A stretch of 62,525 bases of DNA, from the NCBI GenBank assembly GCA_900163555.1, contig FUHX01000081.1:1-62525 (forward strand). The letters are read 5' to 3'. Shown here piece by piece: positions 43,471-51,858 of the stretch. The stretch comes from Actinomycetales bacterium JB111. GTDB taxonomy: Bacteria; Actinomycetota; Actinomycetes; Actinomycetales; Actinomycetaceae. The notes under the pieces are model-generated. The model was not told the origin of the DNA, searched no databases, and saw only the letters and a list, made by a program, of their open reading frames with translations. Numbering within the stretch: position 1 is the first letter of the stretch; the number at the start of each line of letters is the position of its first letter. A program made the translations under genes and the position numbers.

Positions 43471-44379
43471 ATGACCACCGACGACCGCACCACCGAGTCG
43501 GCGATGGCGGTCCTCGCCGAGCTCGACCCCGCGCCGCCCGCCCACGCCGGCGCCCACCTCTCCCCGCGGGCCGGTCGGCTCCTCCAGGACATCCTTGATT
43601 CCGACCGCGACGGCGATGACCACACGACCGTGGAGCGCGCCCCGGATGGCGGCCCGACCACGACCGAGGGCAGCGACGAGCTGCGGACGAGGCGACGTCG
43701 TCGGGCGTGGACGGTGGCTCTGGTGGGTGCGGCGGCCGCCGTGCTCGCCGGCGCGCTCGTCGTCCTGCCGTCGCTGCGCGCCGGCGACGGCGACACCGAG
43801 GCGGCCGCATGGTCCGCGATTCCCAGTGCGGTGCCGGCCGATGATCTTGCCGACTACGCGCCGCAGTGCGGGCGCGGAGCCAACGGGGAGGCGGCGGGTA
43901 ACCCGGACGGAACGCGGACCGTCGTCGCCGAGCAGAGGGGGGCGAGGGTGCTCGTCGCGATCACGGATCGTGAGCGATTCATGCAAGCCTGCATGTTCGA
44001 CGCCAACGCCGGCACCGACGATCCCGAACCGTTCTCAGGGCTCTACGGCTCGCTGAGAGGCCCGCAGTCCGACGGACCTCTGCAATCACCCTTCTCCATG
44101 TCGGGCGGGACCCCCGATCCCGATGAGTCGGCTTCCGTCTTCCTCGCTCTCGCACGGGACGACGTGACCGCAGTAATCCTCCATGCGACGACCGGCGAGG
44201 ACGTCACCGCGACGGTCGAGGACGGCTTCGTCATCGCGTGGATCCCGGTGTTCTCGGTCGACGGAGCGTTCCCCGACTCCGAGGACGAGGGTCCTTTCGG
44301 CAGCGGACTCGAGGCCACCCTCACCTACGAGGACGGCAGCTCCGAGCGAGTCAGTCCGTTCGCACCTCCGAGCGAGTAG
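43471..44379 (+). CDS. Anti-sigma-like membrane protein
   Basis: A 302-residue single-pass protein placed directly after the ECF sigma gene. About 75 cytoplasmic residues, hydrophilic and with no clear zinc-binding motif, precede RRRRRAW and one membrane helix (about 79-98). An extracytoplasmic domain of about 200 residues carries three cysteines (two near positions 132 and 175). Position and topology suggest a sigma regulator, but the anti-sigma domain itself is not recognisable. ATG 43471 follows GAAGGGAG. Confidence 0.65.
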   Translation: MTTDDRTTESAMAVLAELDPAPPAHAGAHLSPRAGRLLQDILDSDRDGDDHTTVERAPDGGPTTTEGSDELRTRRRRRAWTVALVGAAAAVLAGALVVLPSLRAGDGDTEAAAWSAIPSAVPADDLADYAPQCGRGANGEAAGNPDGTRTVVAEQRGARVLVAITDRERFMQACMFDANAGTDDPEPFSGLYGSLRGPQSDGPLQSPFSMSGGTPDPDESASVFLALARDDVTAVILHATTGEDVTATVEDGFVIAWIPVFSVDGAFPDSEDEGPFGSGLEATLTYEDGSSERVSPFAPPSE

Positions 44380-44467
44380 CAGGCAGCGCGACGTCTTCGG
44401 CTTCTGAGCGTGCACCGCTCGCGGACGCCTGGCACGCGTGCCAGGTCGTCGGAGCACAATGGACCCC

Positions 44468-45613
44468 GTGACCTCGTCGACCACGAACCGCCCCCTGGCC
44501 AACCGCGAGCTCATCGCGCGGGCGCCACGCGTGGTCGTCAAGATCGGATCCTCATCGCTCACCCGGCCGGACGGCTCGCTGAACTACGAGCAGTTCGACC
44601 AGATCTCCGAGATCATCGCCAAGCGCGCCGCGCAGGGCCGCCAGGTCGTCCTCGTGACCTCCGGGTCCATCGCCGCGGGCCTCGCGCCCCTCGGCATGTC
44701 CGAGCGCCCGAAGGACCTCGCCACCCAGCAGGCGGTGGCGGCGGTCGGTCAGGGCATGCTGCTGGCCCTGTACTCCGAGCAGTTCGCGCTGCACGGGCAG
44801 CAGGCCGCGCAGGTCCTGCTTACCTCGGACGACCTCGTGCGCCGGCAGTCGAACGTCAACGCGGCACGCGCGCTGGACACGCTCCTGAACCTCGGGGTCA
44901 CCCCGATCGTCAACGAGAACGACGTGGTCGCGACCGACGAGATCCGCTTCGGCGACAACGACCGCCTCGCCGCGCTGGTCGCCCACCTCGTGCGGGCAGA
45001 CGCACTCGTCCTCCTCACGGACGTGGACGGCCTGTACGACGGTCCGCCGTCGAGGCCCGGCACGAAGCGCATCGACGTGGTGACCGGCCCCGAGGACCTG
45101 GAGGGCATCGAGGTCACCGGCCGCGGCTCGTCCGTCGGCACCGGCGGCATGGTCACCAAGCTCGAGTCCGCGGCCATCGCCACGGGGTCCGGCATCCCGG
45201 TCGTGCTCACGTCCGCCGACCAGGCGGGCGACGCGCTTGCCGGCCGTCCGGTCGGCACCTGGTTCGCGGCCCGCGCCCACCGCCTGTCCGCCCGCCGGCT
45301 GTGGCTCGCGCACGCGGCCAAGCCGCGCGGCAGCGTGCTGGTCGACGCCGGGGCGGCCGCCGCGGTGGGGGAGCGCCAGCGCTCCCTGCTCGCCCCCGGC
45401 GTCACCGAGGTGATCGGGGACTTCGAGGCGGGCGACGTCGTCGAGGTCATCGGGCCCGACGGCCTCGTGGCGCGCGGCGTGGTCGCCTACCACTCGGACG
45501 AGCTCACCGAGCTGCTGGCCGAGACGGCCAACCGTTCGCAGCTGCGCCCCGTCGTCCACCGCGACGACCTCGCGGTCGTCCGGGATCTCGGCGGCCGCGC
45601 GCGAGGGCGCTGA
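44468..45613 (+). CDS. proB: Glutamate 5-kinase
   Basis: A 381-residue kinase for the first step of proline synthesis, making gamma-glutamyl phosphate. The amino acid kinase domain shows VVVKIGSSSL, VTSGSIAAGL, NENDVVATDE, FGDNDRLAAL and LTDVDGLYDG. A C-terminal PUA domain follows from about residue 285 (GSVLVDAGAAAAV, GDVVEVIGPDG). GTG 44468 is 7 bases after CACAAT (44455-44460); upstream in-frame ATGs at 44459 and 44438 are less likely. proA is separated from it by the riboswitch unit and trxA. Confidence 0.95.
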   Translation: MTSSTTNRPLANRELIARAPRVVVKIGSSSLTRPDGSLNYEQFDQISEIIAKRAAQGRQVVLVTSGSIAAGLAPLGMSERPKDLATQQAVAAVGQGMLLALYSEQFALHGQQAAQVLLTSDDLVRRQSNVNAARALDTLLNLGVTPIVNENDVVATDEIRFGDNDRLAALVAHLVRADALVLLTDVDGLYDGPPSRPGTKRIDVVTGPEDLEGIEVTGRGSSVGTGGMVTKLESAAIATGSGIPVVLTSADQAGDALAGRPVGTWFAARAHRLSARRLWLAHAAKPRGSVLVDAGAAAAVGERQRSLLAPGVTEVIGDFEAGDVVEVIGPDGLVARGVVAYHSDELTELLAETANRSQLRPVVHRDDLAVVRDLGGRARGR

Positions 45614-45689
45614 CGCCAGGCAGATAGCTGGCCCCCGGGCCACCCCGGACCGCCTGATTCCCGACTGGTGAGACGTACGACGCTCGTCG

Positions 45690-45719
45690 TTGACGCGCGG
45701 GCCGGCCGTCACGTAACTT
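45690..45719 (+). promoter_or_regulatory. Promoter of the riboswitch transcript
   Basis: TTGACG (45690-45695) and TAACTT (45714-45719) are separated by 18 bases. Transcription would start near 45726, at the first stem of the riboswitch. Confidence 0.75.
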
Positions 45720-45721
45720 CG

Positions 45722-45845
45722 TCGCAGGTCTTGAGAACCAGTGCAAAGCCCCGGCTCGCTGGTCGGCAACCCCCCTCGTGTGGCGGGGGTGCTCCGGGTG
45801 ATGACCTGGTCTCGCAGGTAGCGAGGCAACGCCCGGCGCCCAGGC
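45722..45845 (+). promoter_or_regulatory. SAM-IV-like riboswitch
   Basis: Closing stem P1 is CAGGTC (45725-45730) with GACCTG (45803-45808). P2 is ACCAG (45737-45741) with CTGGT (45759-45763). The interior carries GCAAAGCCCCGGCT, GTCGGCAACC and GCTCCGGGTGATGACC, the conserved core shared by S-adenosylmethionine-binding SAM-I/SAM-IV RNAs. The extra hairpin after P1 (CTCGC 45811-45815, GCGAG 45821-45825) is a mark of the actinobacterial SAM-IV type. It should sense SAM and control sulfur/methionine genes. No rRNA-like T tract follows. Confidence 0.82.
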
Positions 45846-45871
45846 GCTTACGCACGAAGGATTCGGACACG

Positions 45872-45967
45872 ATGCGCGAGTACACCAGCACCCACCGATC
45901 CAGTTCTGTCCTCTCCGCGGCCATGATGATGTGCATGGCCACGGGCTGCTGCCGAATGTCGGCCTGA
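45872..45967 (+). CDS. Met/Cys-rich 31-residue leader ORF
   Basis: A small ORF directly after the riboswitch, with GAAGGA 10 bases before ATG 45872. The 31-residue product ends in AAMMMCMATGCCRMSA: six of its last 16 residues are Met (counting the triple) or Cys in pairs, as in attenuator peptides that let ribosome stalling report methionine or cysteine supply. Its position between a SAM riboswitch and a larger gene strengthens this. Sequence quality as a real peptide is inferred; it could be chance. Confidence 0.5.
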   Translation: MREYTSTHRSSSVLSAAMMMCMATGCCRMSA

Positions 45968-46133
45968 CAGCCCGAGACCAGCGACGCCCGCGCTTCCGCG
46001 CCGCGTCCGGCCGAGTAGGCGGCCCCCGAGTCGAGTGACACGACTCGCCCGCACGCACTCAGGCCCTTTCCTGCCCCCGATCCAGGCGCCATCTGTGCGC
46101 GCCGCCGGGGCACGTTGTGAGGACCACATCGAC

Positions 46134-47042
46134 ATGAGCATCGCCCTTTCTTCCACCACGTCCACCGCCGCCACGACCGCAACGGCTGCCGCCACGCGCG
46201 CCCCGATCGCCGCCCCGGCTGCGGTCCCGGGCCCCGCCACGAACGCCGAGAACCCGTTCGGGACCCACGTCGTCGTCGACCTGTCCGGGCTCGGCGCCGC
46301 CGCCTCCGACCCCGAGGCCGACCTTCCCGTCGACTCCGCCGACCTCCCGCGGCTGGCCCGCCACGCCCACGCCTTCAAGTCCGTCGGCGTCACCGAGGTC
46401 GCGCTGTCCGCGGAGTTCCACCTGCGGTCCGACGCCCGGTGGCGCACCGACTCCGTCCACGACGCCACCCGCACGGGGGAGCGCCTGACGGACGCCGGCG
46501 TCAACGTCCTGCTTCCCGGCGCCCCGACGCCGGAGCCCACCCTCGGGGGGTTCGTCACCGCGTCCGCCGCCCGTCGCCCGGCGACCCGCTCCGCGGGCCG
46601 CACCCGCACGGCCGGCGGCACCGCCACGGCCGCCACCCGCACCCGCGTGGCGAGCTACGTGAACTCGGTCGCCGAGGGCGAGGCCGCGGGCCGCGCCGGC
46701 GGCACCGCGATCGTCCGCGCCACGCACACCGCCCGCATCGAGGAGTTCGTGGCGGCCGTCCGCCGCGGCGCGACGGCCGCCGGCGCGGACACCCGCGTGC
46801 TCGTGGAGCTCCACGTGGCCATCGCCGAGACCCGCGAGCGCGCCCTCGCCCGCACCGAGCTCGTCGCCGACATCGCGTCCGTCGAGAAGCGCGACCTGCC
46901 CTGGACCGGCTCGGCCGCGGTCATCGGCTCGGTCGAGGACGTCGTCGAGGAGGCCAAGGCCTTCGGCGCCCTCGGCGACGGACTGCTCATCGTCCCGATC
47001 TCGGTCCCCGCGGACCTCACCGCGATCCACGAGATCCTCTGA
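46134..47042 (+). CDS. Diverged luciferase-like monooxygenase-related protein
   Basis: A 302-residue Ala/Thr-rich protein. LARHAHAFKSVGVTEVALS, VELHVAIAETRERALARTELV, GSAAVIGSVEDVVEEAKAF and GDGLLIVPISVPADL, in this order, resemble the segments of LLM-class flavin monooxygenases (the last like the usual DGF..MPP.LP end). The N-terminal 40 residues are low-complexity and several core parts are missing, so activity is doubtful. Some LLM enzymes release sulfur from sulfonates, which would fit control by the SAM-IV-like riboswitch upstream. ATG 46134 follows TGAGGA. Confidence in the fold is moderate, in the function low. Confidence 0.55.
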   Translation: MSIALSSTTSTAATTATAAATRAPIAAPAAVPGPATNAENPFGTHVVVDLSGLGAAASDPEADLPVDSADLPRLARHAHAFKSVGVTEVALSAEFHLRSDARWRTDSVHDATRTGERLTDAGVNVLLPGAPTPEPTLGGFVTASAARRPATRSAGRTRTAGGTATAATRTRVASYVNSVAEGEAAGRAGGTAIVRATHTARIEEFVAAVRRGATAAGADTRVLVELHVAIAETRERALARTELVADIASVEKRDLPWTGSAAVIGSVEDVVEEAKAFGALGDGLLIVPISVPADLTAIHEIL

Positions 47043-47167
47043 CCTCTGCCCGGCGCCACGCGCCGGCAGCGCCCCGGTGGCGCGATCACCGGTTGACCGC
47101 GCGAGAACGCGACGGGATCGACTGATGCCCACCGGCCGCCCCGGCTGGAAGGCGCCGGACAGACAAC

Positions 47168-47206
47168 AAGCCCGGAACTCCCACGTGACGTGGGTGTTCC
47201 GGGCTT
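47168..47206. terminator. Bidirectional terminator
   Basis: Arms 47168-47185 and 47189-47206 pair over 18 bases with one T-T mismatch and a 3-base loop, between the converging LLM-like and trxA genes. The ends AAGCCC/GGGCTT suit termination both ways. Confidence 0.88.
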
Positions 47207-47270
47207 CGTCGTTCGGTGCGGGACTCGCGATCCCGTGCGGGCGTCGTCGTCGGGGCCAGGTCCTCGGCGG

Positions 47271-47327
47271 CCGTCAGGCGGACGACGTCGTAGGACCGGT
47301 CCGCAGGTCGCCGTCAGGCGGACGACG
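47271..47327. repeat. 17-base direct repeat beyond trxA
   Basis: CCGTCAGGCGGACGACG occurs at 47271-47287 and 47311-47327 (period 40). On the minus strand each copy contains GCCTGACG, the same context as the trxA stop at 47350-47348, so they look like decayed duplicates of the gene end. Confidence 0.6.
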
Positions 47328-47347
47328 GGTCGCCCGCCGCGAGAGCG

Positions 47348-47719
47348 TCAGGCCTGCTTGGCCTGCTCCTCGGCGATCTGCTTCTTGACCTCGTCCATGT
47401 CGAGGTCGCGTACCGCGGTGAGGATCTCCTCGAGGTTCTTCGCCGGGATGGCGCCGGGACGGTTGTAGACGAGCACGCCGTCGCGGAACGCCATGAGTGT
47501 CGGGATCGAGGTGATCTGGAGCTGGGCGGCGAGCTCCTGGTTCGCGTCCGTGTCCACCTTGGCGAAGGTGACGTCCTCGTTCGCGTCAGAGACGCGCTCG
47601 AAGACGGGGCCGAACTGCTTGCACGGTCCGCACCACTCCGCCCAGAAGTCGACGAGGGTGATGCCGTCGGAGGTCACCGTCTCCTGGAAGTTCTCGGCCG
47701 TGAGCTGCGTGGTCGCCAT
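47348..47719 (-). CDS. trxA: Thioredoxin
   Basis: A 123-residue thioredoxin that reduces protein disulfides. The active site WCGPC (Cys30, Cys33) and the cis-proline segment SIPTLMAF are intact. The C-terminus has an extra helix rich in Glu, Lys and Gln (MDEVKKQIAEEQAKQA). ATG 47719 is used; an in-frame upstream start at 47770 would add an atypical basic leader. It is divergent from proA and converges on the LLM-like gene, and so may belong to the same sulfur-related insert. Confidence 0.93.
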   Translation of the reverse strand: MATTQLTAENFQETVTSDGITLVDFWAEWCGPCKQFGPVFERVSDANEDVTFAKVDTDANQELAAQLQITSIPTLMAFRDGVLVYNRPGAIPAKNLEEILTAVRDLDMDEVKKQIAEEQAKQA

Positions 47720-47838
47720 AGGGGCGTTCCCTTCGGTTCGCGTATGCGTGCGGAAGGGATCCTTCCGCATCCGTTCACCTCGTCCAACGTGGGAGACCCC
47801 CGGGGCATTCCCCGGGCCGTGCCGGTAGGTTCACGGTC

Positions 47839-49125
47839 ATGAGTACCACCGAGTCGCTCGACGTCCGTGAGGCCGTCCGTTCCATCTGCGCGGAGGCCAA
47901 GTCCGCCGGCCGCGCGCTCGCGACCGCCACGCGCGCCACCAAGGACGCCGCCCTGGAGGCCATGGCCGACGCCCTGGTCGCCCACGCCGAGCGGATCACC
48001 GAGGCGAACGCCAAGGACCTCGACCGCGGCCGCGAGAACGGCATGAGCTCGGGCCTCCTCGACCGCCTCGCCCTGGACCCGGCCCGCATCGCCGCGATCG
48101 CGGACGCCCTGCGCGAGCTCGCGGCGCTCCCGGACCCGGTCGGCGAGGTCGTGCGCGGCTCCACGCTGCCCAACGGCCTGCGCCTGCGGCAGGTGCGCGT
48201 CCCCATGGGCGTCGTCGGCATGATCTACGAGGCCCGCCCGAACGTCACCGTCGACGCCGCCGGCCTCGCCCTGAAGTCCGGCAACGCGGTGGTCCTGCGC
48301 GGCGGATCCGCCGCTGCGAGCGCGAACGAGGTCATCGTCGAGATCCTCGGCCAGGCCCTCGAGACGGTCGGCCTGCCTGCCGAGGCCGTGCGCTCCGTGG
48401 ACGCCTACGGACGGGAGGGCGCCGTTGAGCTCATGCGAGCCCGCGGCCTCGTCGACGTCCTCGTGCCCCGCGGAGGGGCCGGCCTCATCCAGACGGTCGT
48501 GAAGGAGGCGTCGGTCCCGGTCATCGAGACCGGCGTCGGGAACGTCCACATCTACGTGGACGCCGGGGCGGACATCGACCAGGCGATCCCGATCATCCTC
48601 AACTCCAAGACTCAGCGGGTCGGCGTGTGCAACGCCGCGGAGTCCCTGCTCGTCCACCGGGACGCGGCCGCAGAGCTCCTGCCCCGCCTGTACGCCGAGC
48701 TGCACGCCAAGGACGTCACGGTCCACGGCGATGCCGCCTCGGCCGAGCTCGCGTCCGGCAGCCCGGTCGCGTTCGCGCCCGCCACCGACGACGACTGGGC
48801 CACCGAGTACCTCTCGAGCGACCTGGCGGTGCGGGTGGTGGGCTCCCTCGACGAGGCGATCGACCACATCGGCCGCTACAGCTCCGGGCACACAGAGGTC
48901 ATCCTCACGCGCGACACGGTCTCGGCCCACCGCTTCACCACCGAGATCGACGCCGCGGCCCTCATCGTCAACGCCTCCTCCCGCTTCACCGACGGCGGGC
49001 AGTTCGGCCTCGGCGCGGAGATCGGCATCTCCACCCAGAAGCTGCACGCCCGCGGCCCCATGGGCCTCGGCGAGCTGACGACGACCACCTGGATCGTCGA
49101 GGGCCAGGGCCAGATCCGGGAGTAG
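47839..49125 (+). CDS. proA: Gamma-glutamyl phosphate reductase
   Basis: A 428-residue NADPH-dependent reductase giving glutamate semialdehyde, the second proline step. The aldehyde dehydrogenase-like fold shows [47 protein letters not shown] and the catalytic Cys264 in [11 protein letters not shown]. Length is normal. ATG 47839 lies 7 bases after TAGGTT (47826-47831) with no Shine-Dalgarno. It works with proB, from which it is separated by about 2.2 kb of riboswitch unit and trxA. Confidence 0.96.
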   Translation: MSTTESLDVREAVRSICAEAKSAGRALATATRATKDAALEAMADALVAHAERITEANAKDLDRGRENGMSSGLLDRLALDPARIAAIADALRELAALPDPVGEVVRGSTLPNGLRLRQVRVPMGVVGMIYEARPNVTVDAAGLALKSGNAVVLRGGSAAASANEVIVEILGQALETVGLPAEAVRSVDAYGREGAVELMRARGLVDVLVPRGGAGLIQTVVKEASVPVIETGVGNVHIYVDAGADIDQAIPIILNSKTQRVGVCNAAESLLVHRDAAAELLPRLYAELHAKDVTVHGDAASAELASGSPVAFAPATDDDWATEYLSSDLAVRVVGSLDEAIDHIGRYSSGHTEVILTRDTVSAHRFTTEIDAAALIVNASSRFTDGGQFGLGAEIGISTQKLHARGPMGLGELTTTTWIVEGQGQIRE

Positions 49126-49236
49126 CCCGTACCGGGCGCGTCCCGGGCATCGGCGAGCGACGGCGTCGGACCGTATCCTTGGGGGTACCGCCCCCGGGAG
49201 GACCGGGAGCCCGGCGCCAACGGACGGAGAGACGCC

Positions 49237-49854
49237 ATGCCGACCATCATCGAGGTCCTGCTCTGGCTCCTCGGCATCGGCGTGGTCGGCTTCCTCGCGT
49301 TCGTCGGGCTCACCTGGTACGGCATCCGCCGCTTCTCGCGCAGCAAGCGCGTGCGGGCGCGGGTCGAGCAGGGGCAGCTGAACGTGCGGGCCCTGTCCTC
49401 GGACCCGACCGTCCGGGAGGTCGCCCGGCACCGCCTCGCGATGCGCCGCTCCGTCGAGGCCACCGACCGGGCCATCGAGGCCGCGAAGGAGTCCAACCGG
49501 CCCGTGGGCGAGCTGCCCCAGGTGGCCGTCGACCTGCGCCGGGCGTTCCGCGAGCTCGACGACGACCTGCGGGTCGTGGAGAACGAGCCCGACTCCGGCA
49601 TGCGCCACCGCCTGCTCACCGACCTTCTGCCGGACATCCAGACCCACGAGCGGCTCTCGGGCGACCTGCGCCGCTCCCTCCTCCACGCCCGTGGTGCCTC
49701 GTCCAGCGCACTCAACCGCGCGTCGGAGGACCTGCTGCTCGAGGCGCAGTCGCTCGCCGCGCTCGGGGACGGGTCCTCCCGCACGGGCCGACACCATTCG
49801 GCCGACACCCGGGACGACGACGCCGACGAGTCCCGCGGCACCGGCCGCGACTAG
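49237..49854 (+). CDS. Single-pass membrane protein before PspA-like gene
   Basis: A 205-residue protein with one N-terminal membrane helix (residues 4-28, VLLWLLGIGVVGFLAFVGL) followed by a basic stretch and a long charged helical region, ending in a disordered His/Asp/Ser-rich tail. It is not recognised. It lies 9 bases before the PspA-like gene, so the two are likely co-transcribed; it may be a membrane anchor or partner. The Shine-Dalgarno GGAGAG precedes ATG 49237. Confidence 0.75.
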   Translation: MPTIIEVLLWLLGIGVVGFLAFVGLTWYGIRRFSRSKRVRARVEQGQLNVRALSSDPTVREVARHRLAMRRSVEATDRAIEAAKESNRPVGELPQVAVDLRRAFRELDDDLRVVENEPDSGMRHRLLTDLLPDIQTHERLSGDLRRSLLHARGASSSALNRASEDLLLEAQSLAALGDGSSRTGRHHSADTRDDDADESRGTGRD

Positions 49855-49862
49855 GGGCGCTC

Positions 49863-50540
49863 ATGGGCCTGTGGCGGCGCATCCGCTCGATCGGACGGGC
49901 GGAGTACACCTCCCGCCGCGGCGACGAGCCGAGCGACCCGGCCGAGCGACTCCTCGGCGCGGTCCGCGAGCAGCGGGCGGCCCTGGACGAGGCACGCCGC
50001 GCCGTCGACGAGGTGACGGTCGGCCGCCGGCGCGCCGAGCTCCTGCGCGAGCGGGAGCAGGAGGAGGTCGACGTCTACCAGGAGGCGGCCCGCATCGCGG
50101 TCGCCCACGGCAACGACACCGCGGCCCGCGAGGCGATCTCCCGCGGGATCGCGGCGCGCGAGAGGCGCGACCGGCTCGACGTCCAGGCCGATCTCCTCGC
50201 CGGCCGCGAGGCCGAGCTGCGGGAGAGCATCGGCCGGCTCGAGAGCCACGTGCGGCAGGTGGACGCGGAGCGCCGCGCCCTCGTCGCGCAGCGGGCGGCC
50301 GTGCGCGCCTCGAGCAGCATGGTCGACGTGAGTCGCTCCGGCGGGGCCGGGGACACCGCGCAGGCGCTTCGCGGGGCCGAGCGGGAGGTCGCCGAGCTGT
50401 CCGAGCGGCGCCGGGCGGCGGAGGAGATCGCCGCGACGGACCCCGAGTCCCTGCTCGGCAAGGAGGCCTTCGAGAGCCTCGGCCGCGAGGAGGTCGTCGA
50501 GATCGAGCTGCGGCGCCTCGGTGGCGGGCACGACACCTGA
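49863..50540 (+). CDS. PspA/IM30-like coiled-coil protein
   Basis: A 225-residue helical protein, nearly all coiled coil (residues 30-190), beginning with an amphipathic GLWRRIRSIGRAEYTS helix like those of PspA/IM30/Vipp1 proteins that bind stressed membranes and form ESCRT-III-like assemblies. Sequence similarity is low, so family membership is by pattern. It follows the single-pass membrane protein by 9 bases. A role in envelope integrity is inferred. Confidence 0.6.
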   Translation: MGLWRRIRSIGRAEYTSRRGDEPSDPAERLLGAVREQRAALDEARRAVDEVTVGRRRAELLREREQEEVDVYQEAARIAVAHGNDTAAREAISRGIAARERRDRLDVQADLLAGREAELRESIGRLESHVRQVDAERRALVAQRAAVRASSSMVDVSRSGGAGDTAQALRGAEREVAELSERRRAAEEIAATDPESLLGKEAFESLGREEVVEIELRRLGGGHDT

Positions 50541-50600
50541 CGACGGGGCGGCGCGGATCGTGGGAGACTACCGGGAGCCGTCGAAGAAGGAGTCTCACCC

Positions 50601-50759
50601 ATGGCCAGCTCGCTTGCCCGCCTGTCCGCCGCGTCCGACGAGGCGGAGCCGCTGCTGCACAACGTCAACCCGTACGTCGCGGGCGCGTGCGTGCTCGCGA
50701 TCCTGCTGGTCCTGTTCCTCATGACGTGGGCGTTCCGCTCGGTCCGCACCCGCCACTGA
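50601..50759 (+). CDS. Small membrane protein (52 residues)
   Basis: A 52-residue ORF with a good Shine-Dalgarno (GAAGGAG) 9 bases before ATG 50601. It has a soluble N-terminus, one membrane helix ([19 protein letters not shown], residues 27-45) and a basic end SVRTRH. It ends one base before the nadD GTG, so the two are coupled. Codon use matches neighbouring genes. No function is known to me. Confidence 0.7.
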   Translation: MASSLARLSAASDEAEPLLHNVNPYVAGACVLAILLVLFLMTWAFRSVRTRH

Positions 50760-50760
50760 C

Positions 50761-51387
50761 GTGACCTCCCGACGTCGTCGGGGACGCGGCCGCCGAGTGG
50801 GGATCATGGGCGGCACGTTCGACCCGATCCACCACGGCCACCTCGTGGCAGCCTCCGAGGTGCAGGATCTCCTCGGGCTCGACGAGGTGCTGTTCGTCCC
50901 CACCGGCGTCCAGCCGTTCAAGCGGGACCGCCCGGTCACGGTCGCCGAGCACCGGTACCTGATGACCGTGATCGCGACCGCCTCGAACCCCCGGTTCAAC
51001 GTGTCCCGCGTGGACATCGACCGCGGCGGCGACACGTACACGATCGACACCCTGCGCGACCTGCGCGAGCAGATGCCCGACGCCGATCTGTTCTTCATCA
51101 CCGGCGCCGACGCCCTGTCGCAGATCCTCGCGTGGAAGGACGCGGACGAGCTGTGGGACCTGGCCACGTTCGTCGGCGTCACCCGTCCCGGCCATCCGCT
51201 CGTGACGGACGGGCTGCCGGAGGACCGCATCCAGCTCCAGGAGGTGCCCGCGATGGCGATCAGCTCCACCGACTGCCGCGAGCGCGTGCTCTCGGGCAAG
51301 CCGGTCTGGTACCTCGTGCCCGACGGCGTGGTCCAGTACATCGCCAAGCACCGCCTCTACCTCGACGAAGCCACGGTGGCCCGATGA
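50761..51387 (+). CDS. nadD: Nicotinate-nucleotide adenylyltransferase
   Basis: A 208-residue enzyme making nicotinate adenine dinucleotide for NAD synthesis. It has the nucleotidyltransferase motif [37 protein letters not shown] and the C-terminal [10 protein letters not shown] (ISSTxxR). GTG 50761 gives a basic eight-residue extension before the core. The downstream gene starts in its stop (ATGA). It is part of the conserved nadD-rsfS order. Confidence 0.96.
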   Translation: MTSRRRRGRGRRVGIMGGTFDPIHHGHLVAASEVQDLLGLDEVLFVPTGVQPFKRDRPVTVAEHRYLMTVIATASNPRFNVSRVDIDRGGDTYTIDTLRDLREQMPDADLFFITGADALSQILAWKDADELWDLATFVGVTRPGHPLVTDGLPEDRIQLQEVPAMAISSTDCRERVLSGKPVWYLVPDGVVQYIAKHRLYLDEATVAR

Positions 51388-51782
51388 CCGACGAGAACCC
51401 GACCCGACGCTCCCTGCGCAGCTCCTCCGGCGAGCCTGCGCGCAAGCCTCCGCCCCCACCCGCCCCGACGGCGGACGACGCCACCCGCCAGGTCCCCAAG
51501 GTCTCGCCCGCCACGGTAAAGGCGCCGGCAAAGCCGGCGTCGACGACGTCGACGGGCAAGACGGGTGCCGGTAAGACGGGTTCCGGCAAGGTGACCACGG
51601 GGAAGGCGGGCGCCGGGACGACGGGCGCGGCGACGTCGTCGGGGAAGGCCGGAAAGGCCTCGGACGAGAAGCTGCCCAAGCGGCCGATCCGCTGGTGGCG
51701 GGGGCTGGCGATCTTCGTGCTGGTCGCGGCGATCTTCTTCGGCGTGGGCGCCGCGGTAGGCCTGTACCTGTTCGGCCGATGA
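51384..51782 (+). CDS. Hypothetical Lys/Thr/Gly-repeat membrane protein
   Basis: A 132-residue protein. Residues 1-100 are disordered, with a Pro/Ala part and a run of short Gly-Lys-Thr/Gly-Ala-Gly units. One membrane helix (about 107-130, [20 protein letters not shown]) ends the protein, with almost no tail. The ATGA overlap with nadD and its place before rsfS recall the LytR-type or small membrane genes often found here in actinobacteria, but no known domain is present. The [12 protein letters not shown] run is compositional, not a P-loop. Confidence 0.75.
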   Translation: MTDENPTRRSLRSSSGEPARKPPPPPAPTADDATRQVPKVSPATVKAPAKPASTTSTGKTGAGKTGSGKVTTGKAGAGTTGAATSSGKAGKASDEKLPKRPIRWWRGLAIFVLVAAIFFGVGAAVGLYLFGR

Positions 51783-51858
51783 GGCCCGTCGCCCCGCTGG
51801 ATCGCGGCGGGCCGACTCGTAGACTTCGACCAGTAGTGCCCGAAGACCGAGGAGACAA

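Noticed and set aside
46027-46047. Hairpin CGAGTCG/CGACTCG as the attenuator terminator of the riboswitch unit
   Set aside because: The stem is only 7 bases with no T-rich end; it may be structured leader RNA, but a terminator role is unsupported.
51560-51620. [12 protein letters not shown] run as a nucleotide-binding P-loop
   Set aside because: It is a simple Gly-Lys-Thr repeat in a disordered N-terminus, with no Walker B or domain around it.
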